Assembly: GCF_015352985.1 (NCBI RefSeq)
Contig: NZ_JACYXF010000004.1
Coordinates: 62,001 to 126,000, forward strand
Length of the DNA stretch: 64,000 nt
Reading direction: 5' to 3'
Source of the DNA: Noviherbaspirillum malthae
Lineage (GTDB): Bacteria; Pseudomonadota; Gammaproteobacteria; Burkholderiales; Burkholderiaceae_D
Of this stretch, positions 42,543 to 51,483 are shown in pieces. Each line of letters starts with the position of its first letter. Within the stretch, counting starts at the first letter, position 1. The position numbers and the translations under genes were made by a program. The notes under the pieces were generated by a model. That model was given only the letters and a program-made list of their open reading frames with translations, did no database searches and had not been told where the DNA came from.

Positions 42543-43574
42543 TCAAAACGTATGGCGCATCCCGACACCGATAGTCCCCGCTGAATCAAAGCCGCTCTGC
42601 CTGTCACGGGAATAGACTGCATACACGTCCGTCCGCTTGGACAGGAAATGGTCATAGCCGACCGATGCGGTGTCGCGCTTGTTGTCGGCGAGTCCGGCGC
42701 GCGTGCGCTTCGTGTGCGCCCACTCGGCCAGCAGAGCGCCGCTTTGCGTGACCGGCACACGCAGGCCGACGTCGTAGGTGCGGGTGTCGTTGGACACGCC
42801 GCTGCTGTCGGTCTTCACGAGAGAACCGTACACCTTGGCGACCTTGAAGTCATAGGTGGCGCCGAGCAGGTAACCGTTCTGCTGGGTGAGGGGCGCCGTG
42901 ACCGGCACGCGGAAGCGCTGCGCCGAGAATGCCGCGCTGAAGTTGCCGTTCACATAATTCGCATGCAGTCCGAGGTTGGCCGTGCCGCTGCTGCCGGCCA
43001 CTTCGCCGAGCCCGTAGATGACGCTGCCGGCGAGGCCACCGACGCGCGGGGTGGCGTACTGGATGGTGTTGTTCCAGACGGTGTCGCCGATCAGCGCGCC
43101 GTTATAGGTGCCGACGAAGGATTGCAGCACCAGCGGCGAAAACACGACCGAAACGCCGAACGGGCTCAGCGTGCCCATGTTGACATAGGTTGGGTTGGTC
43201 TGGCGGCCGAAGGTCAGCCGGCCGAAGCCGCTTTCCACGCCGACGAAGGCATTGCGCGAGAACAGCGGGTCGGTCGCATTGCGGCCCTGGCCGCCGGTAT
43301 CGGTCTGGAAGAAGCTTTCCAGCGCAAAGATGGCCTTGTAGCCGCCGCCCAGATCCTCGCTGCCGCGCACGCCCCAGTACGAAGTGGTCAGGCCGCCGTG
43401 GCCAAGCTGCGTCACGGCAGCGGGCCCGCCGCTGCGCTCCGACTTTGCGACGTAGGCGCCGATCAGTCCATACAGCTGTACCTGGGTGGTCTCCTGCGCG
43501 AACGCATTGAACGCCGCGCCCGCGACGATGAAGCCTGCTCCCAGCTTCATCATGTTGTGTGTCTTCTTTGTCAT
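42543..43574 (-). CDS. Outer-membrane porin (betaproteobacterial OmpC/Omp32-like)
   Basis: A 343-residue general porin. Signal peptide ends near AFNAFAQ and the mature protein begins with QVQLYGLIGAYVAKSE. It shows the family's alternating strands, the constriction-loop region around RNATDPLFSRNAFVGVESGFGRL, and the terminal GTIGVGMRHTF with C-terminal Phe for barrel insertion. It is placed between two Bug receptors, so it probably lets their anionic substrate cross the outer membrane. The gene order argues for a substrate-inducible uptake set. Confidence 0.93.
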   Translation of the reverse strand: MTKKTHNMMKLGAGFIVAGAAFNAFAQETTQVQLYGLIGAYVAKSERSGGPAAVTQLGHGGLTTSYWGVRGSEDLGGGYKAIFALESFFQTDTGGQGRNATDPLFSRNAFVGVESGFGRLTFGRQTNPTYVNMGTLSPFGVSVVFSPLVLQSFVGTYNGALIGDTVWNNTIQYATPRVGGLAGSVIYGLGEVAGSSGTANLGLHANYVNGNFSAAFSAQRFRVPVTAPLTQQNGYLLGATYDFKVAKVYGSLVKTDSSGVSNDTRTYDVGLRVPVTQSGALLAEWAHTKRTRAGLADNKRDTASVGYDHFLSKRTDVYAVYSRDRQSGFDSAGTIGVGMRHTF

Positions 43575-43655
43575 TGTTATGAATGTTGAATTGAAGAGTG
43601 AATGAATACTGCCTGCTTCCCTGGCTGTTCCTGCTGCTCGCTGTTTAATTAATGC

Positions 43656-44639
43656 TTACTGCTTCTCGATCTTCGCCTTCTCGATCACCGCGCCCCATTT
43701 CGCAATATCGGAGGCGAGCAGATTCTTCGTCGCATCAGGTGTGCCGCCCTGTGCCACCACGCCGAATTCCAGCAGGCGCTTCCTGATGTCCGGATTCGAT
43801 ACGGCCGCATTGATTTCCTTGTTCAGCCGATCGATGATGGGCTTGGGCGTGCCGGCCGGCGCCGCCAGGCCGTTCCAGGAGGCCGCCTGATAATTCGGCA
43901 GGCCGCTCTCGGCGACGGTAGGCACATCGGGCAGGCCGGAGAAGCGCTTCGCGGACGTCACGCCGATGACATGGATGTTGCCGGACTTGATCTGGGGCAG
44001 CGTCGGCCCGAGAATCTCCACTGCCGCATCGAGCTCGCCGGTGGTGACGGCGGTGATGACTTCCGGCGTACCCTTGTAAGGAACGATGAGCGCATCGATG
44101 CCTGCCGTCGAAACGAAGAGTTCGGCCGCGAGGTTCTGCGTGCTGCCGCGGTTGATGGTGCCAATATTGAGCTTGCCCGGGTTCTTCCTGGCGTAGGCAA
44201 TCAGTTCGGCGGCATTCTTGATCGGCAGCTTCTTGTTGACGATGAGGCCGAGGTCGAAGTAGCCGAGCGTGGAAATCGGCGCGAAGTCCTTGAGGGTATC
44301 GTAGGGCAGCTTCTTGAACAGGCCGGCGCTGACCGCAGTGCCGTTGCTGATGAGCAGCAGGGTATAGCCGTCGGGGCTCGCCTTGGCGACCGCATCAGCC
44401 GCAACGATTCCGCCGGCGCCCGGCCGGTTCTCGATGATGATGGGCTGCTTCATCGACTCCGACATCTTTTGCGCGACGGTGCGGATAGTGAGGTCGGCAA
44501 TGCCGCCCGCGCCGAAAGGCACGACGATCTTCACCAGCTTGTTGGGATAGTCCTGCGCGACGGCGGACGCGGACGCGGACGCGGCGAGCGCCAGCGCAGC
44601 CACGCAGCATTGCACGGTCTTGATTACTTGTCGGATCAT
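43656..44639 (-). CDS. Bug/TctC-family periplasmic substrate-binding receptor
   Basis: A 327-residue receptor. The signal peptide ends near SAVAQD. Features: VKIVVPFGAGGIADLTIR, PIIIENRPGAGGIVAA, LIVPYKGTPEVITAV. The ATG at 44639 is chosen because AAGGTG is 6 nt upstream; the frame stays open to 44738. It heads the Bug-porin-Bug set behind the LysR gene. A shared motif lies 167-192 bp upstream. Confidence 0.9.
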   Translation of the reverse strand: MIRQVIKTVQCCVAALALAASASASAVAQDYPNKLVKIVVPFGAGGIADLTIRTVAQKMSESMKQPIIIENRPGAGGIVAADAVAKASPDGYTLLLISNGTAVSAGLFKKLPYDTLKDFAPISTLGYFDLGLIVNKKLPIKNAAELIAYARKNPGKLNIGTINRGSTQNLAAELFVSTAGIDALIVPYKGTPEVITAVTTGELDAAVEILGPTLPQIKSGNIHVIGVTSAKRFSGLPDVPTVAESGLPNYQAASWNGLAAPAGTPKPIIDRLNKEINAAVSNPDIRKRLLEFGVVAQGGTPDATKNLLASDIAKWGAVIEKAKIEKQ

Positions 44640-44805
44640 GAAAAGCACCTTGGTCATTGGAGGAGTCGCCGTGCTCTTTCCGGCACGTCTTGTCGATGGC
44701 AAGCCATCGCGGAAGCTGACCGGCAAGGAATGACGCATGCCGATGCGCTTCAGTTCGAGCGGATTATCGGGCAGGGCCGACCCATGAACAATACGATAAC
44801 GGCGC

Positions 44806-44831
44806 TAGCTGCTATAGCAACTTGTTATAAC
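44806..44831. promoter_or_regulatory. Candidate LysR site upstream of Bug-porin genes
   Basis: TAGCTGCTA (44806-44814) overlaps TATAGCAA (44813-44820), followed by the palindrome GTTATAAC. The same two words, in the opposite order, occur at 45834-45857 before the ligU-type gene. Both gaps flank the LysR gene. Binding is inferred. Confidence 0.45.
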
Positions 44832-44882
44832 GGATGGCGGATGCGCTCATCGCAAGCATGAGAACGAATCACGGGCTGCCCG

Positions 44883-45782
44883 TCAGGAATCGCCGAGAAT
44901 TTCCCTTGCCACCTTCTCCAGGAGCTGCAGCATGGCCTGCTGCGTGCCGGTCGCAGGGCGGCGGGAATTGATGGCGATGAACAGCTTGGGCCGCAGGCCC
45001 GGATCGATGATGGGCCGTGTCGAATAGCGCTTGGGATGCGCCGCCGTGGTCACTGCATTGCTCGAGAGGATGGCCTTGCCGGCGCCGTCGGCGACGAGGT
45101 CGAGAATCGCGCCGACGCCGTCGACTTCCATCGCGATTTTCGGCTGCACGCCGATATTGATGAGTTCGGTCTCCACATGCATGCGTAGTGCATTCGGCCG
45201 GCTCGGAATGATCAGCGCATGCTTGCCGATATCCCGCAGCTTGACCGGCTTGCCGGCGTCCGCGTCGCCGAGGCGCTGCACCAGCATCAGTTCCTCCTCC
45301 ACCAGGGGCAGCAGGTCGATGTCCGGCGATGGCAAGGCGTTGTAGAGAAGCGCGATATCGAGGCGGCCGGAGAGCAGCGAATCCAGCATGGTCTTCGACA
45401 GGCCTTCGCTGATGGACAGCGTGGCATCCGGCATCGACGCCTTGAATTCCCGCGTGATCGGCACGGTCAGGATCTTGGAGAGCGTGGGAGGAAGGCCGAT
45501 TGCCACCCTTCCGGCAAGCGAGCCCTGCACCCGCGACAACTCCTCGCGCAGTCTCTCCATCTGGTGCAGCACGCCGCGGCTGTGCTCCAGCAAGACCTTG
45601 CCGGCCTCGGTGAGCGTAACGCCGCGCCCGTTTCTCATGAGGAGGGTCTGCCGCAGTTCCACCTCCAGCAGCCTCACCTGGCGACTCAGCGCAGGTTGCG
45701 CGATGTCGAGCGCGGTGGACGCCCGGGTGAAACTGCCGAGTTCGGCGACGCGCACAAAGTAGGCAAGTTGCTTGAAATCCAT
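44883..45782 (-). CDS. LysR-family regulator of the dicarboxylate/aromatic cluster
   Basis: A 299-residue LysR protein. It begins MDFKQLAYFVRVAELGSF, with the helix-turn-helix ALDIAQPALSRQVRLLEVEL. The effector domain contains LSISEGLSKTMLDSLLSGRLD, like CatR/NAC-type regulators of aromatic catabolism. The ATG at 45782 fits the family start; longer frames add unrelated residues. It is divergent from the ligU-ligJ-ligK-type operon (116 bp gap) and upstream of the Bug-porin-Bug genes, so it probably controls both. Confidence 0.9.
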   Translation of the reverse strand: MDFKQLAYFVRVAELGSFTRASTALDIAQPALSRQVRLLEVELRQTLLMRNGRGVTLTEAGKVLLEHSRGVLHQMERLREELSRVQGSLAGRVAIGLPPTLSKILTVPITREFKASMPDATLSISEGLSKTMLDSLLSGRLDIALLYNALPSPDIDLLPLVEEELMLVQRLGDADAGKPVKLRDIGKHALIIPSRPNALRMHVETELINIGVQPKIAMEVDGVGAILDLVADGAGKAILSSNAVTTAAHPKRYSTRPIIDPGLRPKLFIAINSRRPATGTQQAMLQLLEKVAREILGDS

Positions 45783-45833
45783 AATTGCGCTTTCCCGAGC
45801 AGAAATCCCCGAATGAAATAGATCGGACAATGA

Positions 45834-45857
45834 TATAGCAAACTGCGATAGCTGCTA
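45834..45857. promoter_or_regulatory. Candidate LysR site upstream of ligU-type operon
   Basis: TATAGCA (45834-45840) and TAGCTGCTA (45849-45857) lie in the LysR/ligU divergent gap about 42-65 bp before the start at 45899. The 9-mer is repeated at 44806-44814. Inferred operator. Confidence 0.45.
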
Positions 45858-45898
45858 GAACACGCCGGGTCTTACTCCCGCCTCGCGACAGGGTGAAA

Positions 45899-47002
45899 AT
45901 GCGTGCTATGCAAACCTCCATCAAAACCCTTTTCATGCGCGGCGGCACCTCGCGCGGGCCGTTCTTCCTCGAATCCGATCTGCCGCCCGACAGGGAAACG
46001 CGCGACCGCGTCCTGCTGGCGGTCATGGGTTCGCCCGACAAGCGCCAGATCGACGGCCTGGGCGGCGCCCATCCCCTGACCAGCAAGGTCGGCATCGTCC
46101 GCCGCAGCAGCGTGCCGGGCGTGGACATCGATTTCCTGTTCGCCCAGCTGCAGCCCGACAAGGACACCGTGGACACTACGCCCAACTGCGGCAACATGCT
46201 GGCGGCGGTAGTGCCCTTCGCGCTCGAAACCGGTCTCGCCCAAGTGCAGGGAGACACCACGACGCTGCGCGTACTGACGCTCAACACCGACATGCAGTGC
46301 GATATCACCGTGCAGACGCCCGGCGGCAGCGTCGCCTACAGCGGCGATGCACGCATCGACGGCGTGCCCGGCACATCGGCACCGATCACCATCAACTTCC
46401 TCGACACCGCCGGCTCGGTATGCGACGGTCTTCTGCCGACCGGCAAGGTGCGGGATGTGATCGACGGCATCGAGGTGACCTGCATCGACAACGGCATGCC
46501 GCTGGTCATGTTCAGGGCCGAGGCGGTGGGACGCAGCGGTTATGAAAGCGTGGCCGAGCTCAATGCCGATACCGAACTGAAGGCGCGCATCGAGACACTG
46601 CGCATCGCCTGCGGCCATGCGATGGGCCTGGGCGACGTGACGCAAAAGAATTATCCCAAGATGACGTTGATCGCCGCCCCGCGCACGGGCGGCAGCCTTT
46701 CCACCCGCAGCTTCATTCCGCATGTCTGCCACGACGCCATCGGCGTGCTCGCCGCCGTCACGGTGGCCACCGCCTGCGTGTTGAAGGGCTCGGTCACCGA
46801 AGGCATCGCTATCGTGCCGGAAGGCAGCGTCAAGCAGGTATCGGTCGAGCATCCCACGGGTGAATTCTCGGTCGAACTCGAAGTCGATCCCGCCAATTCC
46901 CAGAACGTCACGCGTGCCGCCCTGCTGCGCACCGCCCGCCTCATCATGCGCGGAGAAGTCATGGTACCCACATCGGTATGGAACAAAGGAGACACAGCTT
47001 GA
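45899..47002 (+). CDS. 4-oxalomesaconate tautomerase (PrpF family; LigU/GalD-type)
   Basis: A 367-residue PrpF-family isomerase. N-terminal signature IKTLFMRGGTSRGPFF; then TTPNCGNMLAAVVPFALE with the catalytic-type Cys; later YPKMTLIAAPRTGG. The fold is a double diaminopimelate-epimerase-like domain. PrpF homologs isomerise aconitate or oxalomesaconate. The genes directly after it (LigJ- and LigK-types) favour the oxalomesaconate reaction of protocatechuate/gallate breakdown. The start at 45899 has AGGG upstream; 45893 and 45908 are alternatives. Its stop overlaps the next start (TTGA). Confidence 0.87.
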   Translation: MRAMQTSIKTLFMRGGTSRGPFFLESDLPPDRETRDRVLLAVMGSPDKRQIDGLGGAHPLTSKVGIVRRSSVPGVDIDFLFAQLQPDKDTVDTTPNCGNMLAAVVPFALETGLAQVQGDTTTLRVLTLNTDMQCDITVQTPGGSVAYSGDARIDGVPGTSAPITINFLDTAGSVCDGLLPTGKVRDVIDGIEVTCIDNGMPLVMFRAEAVGRSGYESVAELNADTELKARIETLRIACGHAMGLGDVTQKNYPKMTLIAAPRTGGSLSTRSFIPHVCHDAIGVLAAVTVATACVLKGSVTEGIAIVPEGSVKQVSVEHPTGEFSVELEVDPANSQNVTRAALLRTARLIMRGEVMVPTSVWNKGDTA

Positions 47003-48024
47003 TCATCGACATCCACGGCCACTACACCACGGCTCCCAAGGCGCTCGAAGAGTGGCGCAACCGCCAGATCGCGGCGCTGAAGGATCCGGCGCTTGCTCCC
47101 AGGGTGTCCGAGCTGAAGATCAGCGACGACGAGCTGCGCGAAAGCATCGAGACCAACCAGCTGGCCAAGATGAAGGAGCGCGGTTCCGACCTCACCATCT
47201 TCTCGCCGCGCGCAAGCTTCATGGCGCATCACATCGGCGACTTCAATACCAGCGCGACCTGGTCTGCGATCTGCAACGAGCTTTGCCATCGCGTCAGCCA
47301 GCTGTTCCCCGACAACTTCATCGGCGCGGCGATGCTGCCGCAGTCGTCCGGCGTCGATCCGGCCACCAGCGTGGCCGAACTCGAGAAGTGCGTGAAGGAA
47401 TACGGCTTCGTCGCCATCAACCTGAATCCGGATCCGTCCGGCGGCCACTGGACCAGCCCGCCGCTGACCGACCGCCACTGGTATCCGATCTACGAGAAGA
47501 TGGCGGAATACGACATCCCGGCGATGATTCATGTCTCGACCTCGTGCAATGCCTGCTTCCACACCACCGGCGCGCATTACATCAATGCCGACACCACGGC
47601 CTTCATGCAGCTGCTGCAGGGCGACCTGTTCAAGGATTTCCCGACCCTGAAGTTCATCATTCCGCACGGCGGCGGCGCCGCGCCTTACCACTGGGGCCGT
47701 TACCGCGGGCTGGCGCAGGAAATGAAGAAGCCGCTGCTCAAGGACCATCTGCTCAACAACATCTTCTTCGATACTTGCGTCTATCACCAGCCCGGCATCG
47801 ACTTGCTGACCAGGGTCATTCCGGTCGAGAACGTGCTGTTTGCATCGGAAATGATCGGTGCGGTGCGCGGCATCGATCCTGAGACAGGACACTACTACGA
47901 CGACACCAGGCGCTACATCGAGGCGGCCAGCCTGAGCGATGAAGAGCGCTACAAGATCTTCGAGGGCAATGCACGCCGCGTCTATCCGCGCCTGGATGCC
48001 GCCCTCAAGACGAAAGGAAAATGA
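46999..48024 (+). CDS. ligJ: 4-oxalomesaconate hydratase (LigJ-type amidohydrolase)
   Basis: A 341-residue amidohydrolase-superfamily protein, the length of known LigJ. Metal-binding start [23 protein letters not shown] is shown in part (HGHYTT). Later residues: [20 protein letters not shown] and [17 protein letters not shown]. LigJ hydrates oxalomesaconate to 4-carboxy-4-hydroxy-2-oxoadipate using Zn. The start is TTG at 46999 with AGGAG 7 nt upstream; it overlaps the ligU stop by 4 bp, so the genes are coupled. A related ACMSD-type decarboxylase is the alternative but the neighbours argue for LigJ. Confidence 0.88.
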   Translation: MIIDIHGHYTTAPKALEEWRNRQIAALKDPALAPRVSELKISDDELRESIETNQLAKMKERGSDLTIFSPRASFMAHHIGDFNTSATWSAICNELCHRVSQLFPDNFIGAAMLPQSSGVDPATSVAELEKCVKEYGFVAINLNPDPSGGHWTSPPLTDRHWYPIYEKMAEYDIPAMIHVSTSCNACFHTTGAHYINADTTAFMQLLQGDLFKDFPTLKFIIPHGGGAAPYHWGRYRGLAQEMKKPLLKDHLLNNIFFDTCVYHQPGIDLLTRVIPVENVLFASEMIGAVRGIDPETGHYYDDTRRYIEAASLSDEERYKIFEGNARRVYPRLDAALKTKGK

Positions 48025-48026
48025 GC

Positions 48027-48725
48027 ATGACAGCTTCCCTGTTCAACCAGTTGGGCGTGGTCAAGCGCAACATCGTTCGCGCCGACGCGACTGCACGCGA
48101 TCTGCTTGCGAAGTTCGGCAGCGCCACCGTGCATGAAGCGATGGGCCGCGTCGGTTTGTTGAAACCGTACATGCGCCCCATCTATAGCGGCGCGCAGGTG
48201 TCCGGCACTGCCGTTACGGTGCTGCTGCACCCCGGCGACAACTGGATGATGCATGTGGCTGCGGAACAGATCCGGCCGGGCGACATCGTGGTGGCGGCCG
48301 TTACCGCCGAATGCACGGACGGTTATTTCGGCGACCTGCTTGCCACCAGTTTCATGGCGCGCGGCGCACGGGCACTGATCATTGATGCCGGCGTGCGCGA
48401 TGTGAAGGTGTTGACGGAGATGGGCTTTCCGGTATGGAGCAAAGCCATCAGCGCCAAGGGCACGATCAAGGCGACGCTGGGTTCGGTCAACATTCCGGTG
48501 GTGTGCGCGGGTGCGCTGGTCAATCCGGGCGACGTGATCGTGGCGGATGATGACGGCGTGGTGGTTGTACCGGCCGCGGATGCGGGCCGCGTTGCAGAGG
48601 CGGCGCAGAAGCGTGAATCGCTGGAAGGCGAGAAGCGCGAGAAGCTGGCGAGCGGGGTGCTGGGGCTGGATATGTACAACATGCGCGGGCCGCTGGAGAA
48701 GGCGGGGTTGAGGTATATTGACTAA
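48027..48725 (+). CDS. ligK: 4-carboxy-4-hydroxy-2-oxoadipate aldolase (LigK/GalC-type)
   Basis: About 232 residues of the RraA-fold class II aldolase family. Metal- and pyruvate-site signature: [14 protein letters not shown] (Arg-Asp pair). N-terminal [12 protein letters not shown], and C-terminal [20 protein letters not shown]. It splits 4-carboxy-4-hydroxy-2-oxoadipate into pyruvate and oxaloacetate, and also decarboxylates oxaloacetate. ATG 48027 has AAGGA 8 nt upstream; ATG 48021, overlapping the ligJ stop, is the alternative. Last gene before a repeat-containing gap of 290 bp. Confidence 0.9.
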   Translation: MTASLFNQLGVVKRNIVRADATARDLLAKFGSATVHEAMGRVGLLKPYMRPIYSGAQVSGTAVTVLLHPGDNWMMHVAAEQIRPGDIVVAAVTAECTDGYFGDLLATSFMARGARALIIDAGVRDVKVLTEMGFPVWSKAISAKGTIKATLGSVNIPVVCAGALVNPGDVIVADDDGVVVVPAADAGRVAEAAQKRESLEGEKREKLASGVLGLDMYNMRGPLEKAGLRYID

Positions 48726-48835
48726 GAGCCTGTTTGAACAGTGCCGGAATCGGGATGCGCAGTAAGTTTTCAAACAGCCTCCAAGGACAATCGCTCTAGA
48801 TTGGGAAAAATTTTTAAACAGTTGACCAATGCGCT

Positions 48836-48956
48836 TACGCCCCCTTCTCCCGCAAGCGGGAGAAGGGCTGGGGATGAGGGGGATTGCCAAGTCCGAAGGA
48901 GGTCTTGCTATCGCCCTCACCCCTAACCCCTCTCCCGCTTGCGAGAGAGGGGAATA
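48836..48956. repeat. Hairpin-rich intergenic repeat
   Basis: CCTTCTCCCGCAAGCGGGAGAAGG forms a 24-base palindrome-like hairpin (written here across its dyad), then GGGCTGGGGATGAGGGGG is answered by CCCTCACCCCTAACCCC, followed by CTCTCCCGCTTGCGAGAGAG. This type of CT-rich dispersed repeat is common between genes of Burkholderiales. Here it separates ligK from the DUF1932 oxidoreductase within one operon-like series. No gene in the 290-bp gap. Confidence 0.75.
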
Positions 48957-49015
48957 AGAAAACACTTTGTGCTTTTTTCTTGGTAAGCATCGGCCACATC
49001 TTTAGAGAATTGAAC

Positions 49016-49945
49016 ATGACCTCCACCATGCACAGCGACCCCAAACACTGGCACATCGGCCTCATCGGCTACGGCGAAGTCGGCCGCATCCTCGCCGAGG
49101 ATTTGCGCAAGCAGAGCATCAGCGTCACGGCCTACGACATCAAGCTGGGAAGCGAAGCGGGCCGCTCGCTGAGCGACCATGCGCAGACCCATGGCGTAGC
49201 CTTGGCCGGATCGCACGCCGCTCTTGCGGCGCAGGCAGACCTGGTCATCTCCGCCGTCACCGCCAGCCAGGCTGTCCCGGTTGCCGAGGCATGCGCGCCG
49301 GCAGTGGGACAAGGCACCTACTTCCTCGACTTCAATTCGGCCTCTCCCGGCGCCAAAACACAGGCAGCGGCGTTGATCGAGCAAGCCGGCGGCAGGTACG
49401 TCGAAGGCGCGGTCATGACCTCGGTGCCGCCTTACCGCCAGCGCGTGCCGCTGCTGCTGGGCGGGCCGCATGCGCAAGCGCTGCATCCGCTGCTGAACCG
49501 GATCGGCTTCGACAGCAAGGTCGCCTCCGACAAGCTGGGCGTCGCTTCGGCGGTGAAGATGTGCCGCAGCATCATGATCAAGGGCCTCGAAGCGATGGTG
49601 ATCGAAAGCTTCACCACCGCCCGCGCCTATGGCGTTGAAGATGCCGTCATCGCTTCGCTGTTCGAAACCTTTCCCGGCATCGATTGGGAAAAGCAGGGCG
49701 CGTACTTCTTCCAGCGCGTCATCGAGCATGGGCGCCGGCGCGCCGAAGAAGTGCAGGAAGTCGCGCAGACGGTGCGCGAAGCCGGACTGGAACCCTGGTC
49801 GGCTTCGGGGACCGCCGCGCGCCAGGCCTGGATCGCCGATCTTGCCGATGGCGGACTGTTCGGCCCGAGGGCAAGCGAAGATTTTGCCCGCAGTTCCGAT
49901 TGGCGCACCGAAGCCGATCGCATCCTGAAACATTTGAAGAATTGA
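49016..49945 (+). CDS. NAD(P)-dependent oxidoreductase with DUF1932 domain
   Basis: A 309-residue beta-hydroxyacid-dehydrogenase-type enzyme. The nucleotide fold is IGLIGYGEVGRILAEDL, with SAVTASQAVPVAE and FLDFNSASPGAKTQAAALIE. The C-terminal DUF1932 helical domain has KMCRSIMIKGLEAMVIESF, where the catalytic Lys normally sits. It is placed between ligK- and ligI-type genes. Possible roles are reduction or oxidation of a pathway keto or hydroxy acid, or a stand-in for the missing semialdehyde dehydrogenase that makes 2-pyrone-4,6-dicarboxylate. The substrate is unproven. Confidence 0.85.
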   Translation: MTSTMHSDPKHWHIGLIGYGEVGRILAEDLRKQSISVTAYDIKLGSEAGRSLSDHAQTHGVALAGSHAALAAQADLVISAVTASQAVPVAEACAPAVGQGTYFLDFNSASPGAKTQAAALIEQAGGRYVEGAVMTSVPPYRQRVPLLLGGPHAQALHPLLNRIGFDSKVASDKLGVASAVKMCRSIMIKGLEAMVIESFTTARAYGVEDAVIASLFETFPGIDWEKQGAYFFQRVIEHGRRRAEEVQEVAQTVREAGLEPWSASGTAARQAWIADLADGGLFGPRASEDFARSSDWRTEADRILKHLKN

Positions 49946-49952
49946 TACGCTG

Positions 49953-50867
49953 ATGGAATTCATCAAGACACCCGGCTGGCTCGACTGGTACCAGAACCCG
50001 AGCAAGCCCCGCTTCCAACTGCCGCCGGGCGCGGTCGATGCGCATTGCCATGTCTTCGGACCGGGCGCCGCATTTCCCTTCTCTCCGGAGCGCAAATACA
50101 CCCCTTGCGACGCAAGCAAGGAACAATTGTTTGCGCTGCGCGACCACCTCGGTTTCGCCCGCAACGTGATCGTGCAGGCGACTTGCCATGGTGCGGACAA
50201 CCGCGCGATGGTCGATGCCTGCCTGGCCTCCAACGGCCGGGCTCGCGGCGTGGCAACCGTGCGGCGGAGCATCAGCGATGAAGAGCTGCAGGCGTTGCAC
50301 GAGGCCGGCGTGCGCGGCGTGCGCTTCAATTTCGTCAAGCGCCTGGTGGACTTCACGCCGAAGGACGAACTCATGGAAATCGCCGCGCGCATCGCGCGTT
50401 TCGGCTGGCATGTGGTGATCTATTTCGAAGCGCAGGACTTGCCGGAGCTGTGGGATTTCTTTACCGCCCTGCCCACGAAGGTGGTGGTCGATCATATGGG
50501 CCGTCCCGACGTGAGCAAGCGGGTCGACGGCGAGGAATTCGCGCTGTTCCTGAAGTTCATGCGCGAGAACCCGCAGGTCTGGAGCAAGGTCAGCTGTCCC
50601 GAACGCCTGTCCGTCACCGGTCCGAAGGCATTGGACGGAGAGCAGGCTGCCTATCGCGATGTCGTGCCTTTCGCGCGGCGCATCGTTGAAGAATTTCCCG
50701 ACCGCGTGCTGTGGGGCACCGACTGGCCGCATCCCAATCTGAAGGACCACATGCCCGACGATGGCTTGCTGGTTGACTTCATTCCGCACATCGCGCCGAC
50801 CGCCGAACTTCAGCAAAAACTGCTGGTCGACAATCCCATGCGACTGTATTGGCCGGAAGAGATCTGA
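49953..50867 (+). CDS. ligI: 2-pyrone-4,6-dicarboxylate hydrolase (LigI-type)
   Basis: A 304-residue amidohydrolase. N-terminal VDAHCHVFGPGAAFPFSPERKYTP (shown in part as DAHCHVFGP), ATCHGADNRAMVDA, VVDHMGRPD, and the diagnostic LWGTDWPHPNLKDHMPDDG at the end. These residues bind the two carboxylates and the metal-free catalytic site of LigI. It opens the pyrone ring to 4-oxalomesaconate. It is 7 bp after the DUF1932 gene. With LigU, LigJ and LigK types it completes the route to pyruvate and oxaloacetate. Confidence 0.92.
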   Translation: MEFIKTPGWLDWYQNPSKPRFQLPPGAVDAHCHVFGPGAAFPFSPERKYTPCDASKEQLFALRDHLGFARNVIVQATCHGADNRAMVDACLASNGRARGVATVRRSISDEELQALHEAGVRGVRFNFVKRLVDFTPKDELMEIAARIARFGWHVVIYFEAQDLPELWDFFTALPTKVVVDHMGRPDVSKRVDGEEFALFLKFMRENPQVWSKVSCPERLSVTGPKALDGEQAAYRDVVPFARRIVEEFPDRVLWGTDWPHPNLKDHMPDDGLLVDFIPHIAPTAELQQKLLVDNPMRLYWPEEI

Positions 50868-50965
50868 CCGATCTCTTCGCCGCCGTCACCGGAACACTCA
50901 TACAGCCTATCCGATGACGGCCGCATCAATGCCCTGCTCCTCCAGCCTCATCAATCTCTCCGATT

Positions 50966-51448
50966 TCACTCCGCTTCATCTTCAAGGTTCGTGCGCACCT
51001 TCTGCAGCATGGCCAGCAGCGCGCTGCGCTCCTCTTCGCTCAAATTCCTCACTGCCACATTCGACAGGTGCCTGCCTTGCAGCCGCAAATGCCGGAAGAC
51101 CTCTTGCCCGGCCGCAGTAACCTGCAGGCGCACGCTGCGGCGGTCCGCAGCATCGGTACTGGCTTCCAGGAAGCCCTTGTCCCGCAAGCCCTTGATCAGG
51201 CGCGCAAGCTGCGCCTTGTCGCGGCCGGTATGCGCGACGAGATCGCTCTGCGTCGCTCCAGGATGCCTTGCGAAATAGCCGAGCGCCTTGGTTTCCATAT
51301 GGGTCAGATCATGCAGCCCGTCGCGCAGCGTGCGGTACTGCCGCGAGCGGTAGAGATGCATGATTGCGTGGATGGATTCGAAGACCTCATCGGCCATGTC
51401 GGAAGCGGCGGACGAATTTCGGTTGACTTTATCAACTTGTTTTTTCAT
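50966..51448 (-). CDS. MarR-family transcriptional regulator
   Basis: About 160 residues. Winged helix: LTHMETKALGYFARHPGATQSDL, recognition helix AQLARLIKGLRDKGFLEAS and wing DAADRRSVRLQVT. It is divergent from the siderophore-interacting protein gene with about 35 bp between starts. TTTATCAACTTG and ATTATCAACCAA repeat in that gap and inside its first codons, possible operator half-sites. The start at 51448 (MKKQVD) is preferred; ATG 51460 is possible. Confidence 0.88.
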   Translation of the reverse strand: MKKQVDKVNRNSSAASDMADEVFESIHAIMHLYRSRQYRTLRDGLHDLTHMETKALGYFARHPGATQSDLVAHTGRDKAQLARLIKGLRDKGFLEASTDAADRRSVRLQVTAAGQEVFRHLRLQGRHLSNVAVRNLSEEERSALLAMLQKVRTNLEDEAE

Positions 51449-51483
51449 AATAGGAGACATTATCAACCAAAAAGGTTCAGGCA

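Noticed and set aside
48836-48956. CRISPR-like repeat array
   Set aside because: There are only two related hairpins with no regular spacers; it is a CT-rich intergenic repeat.
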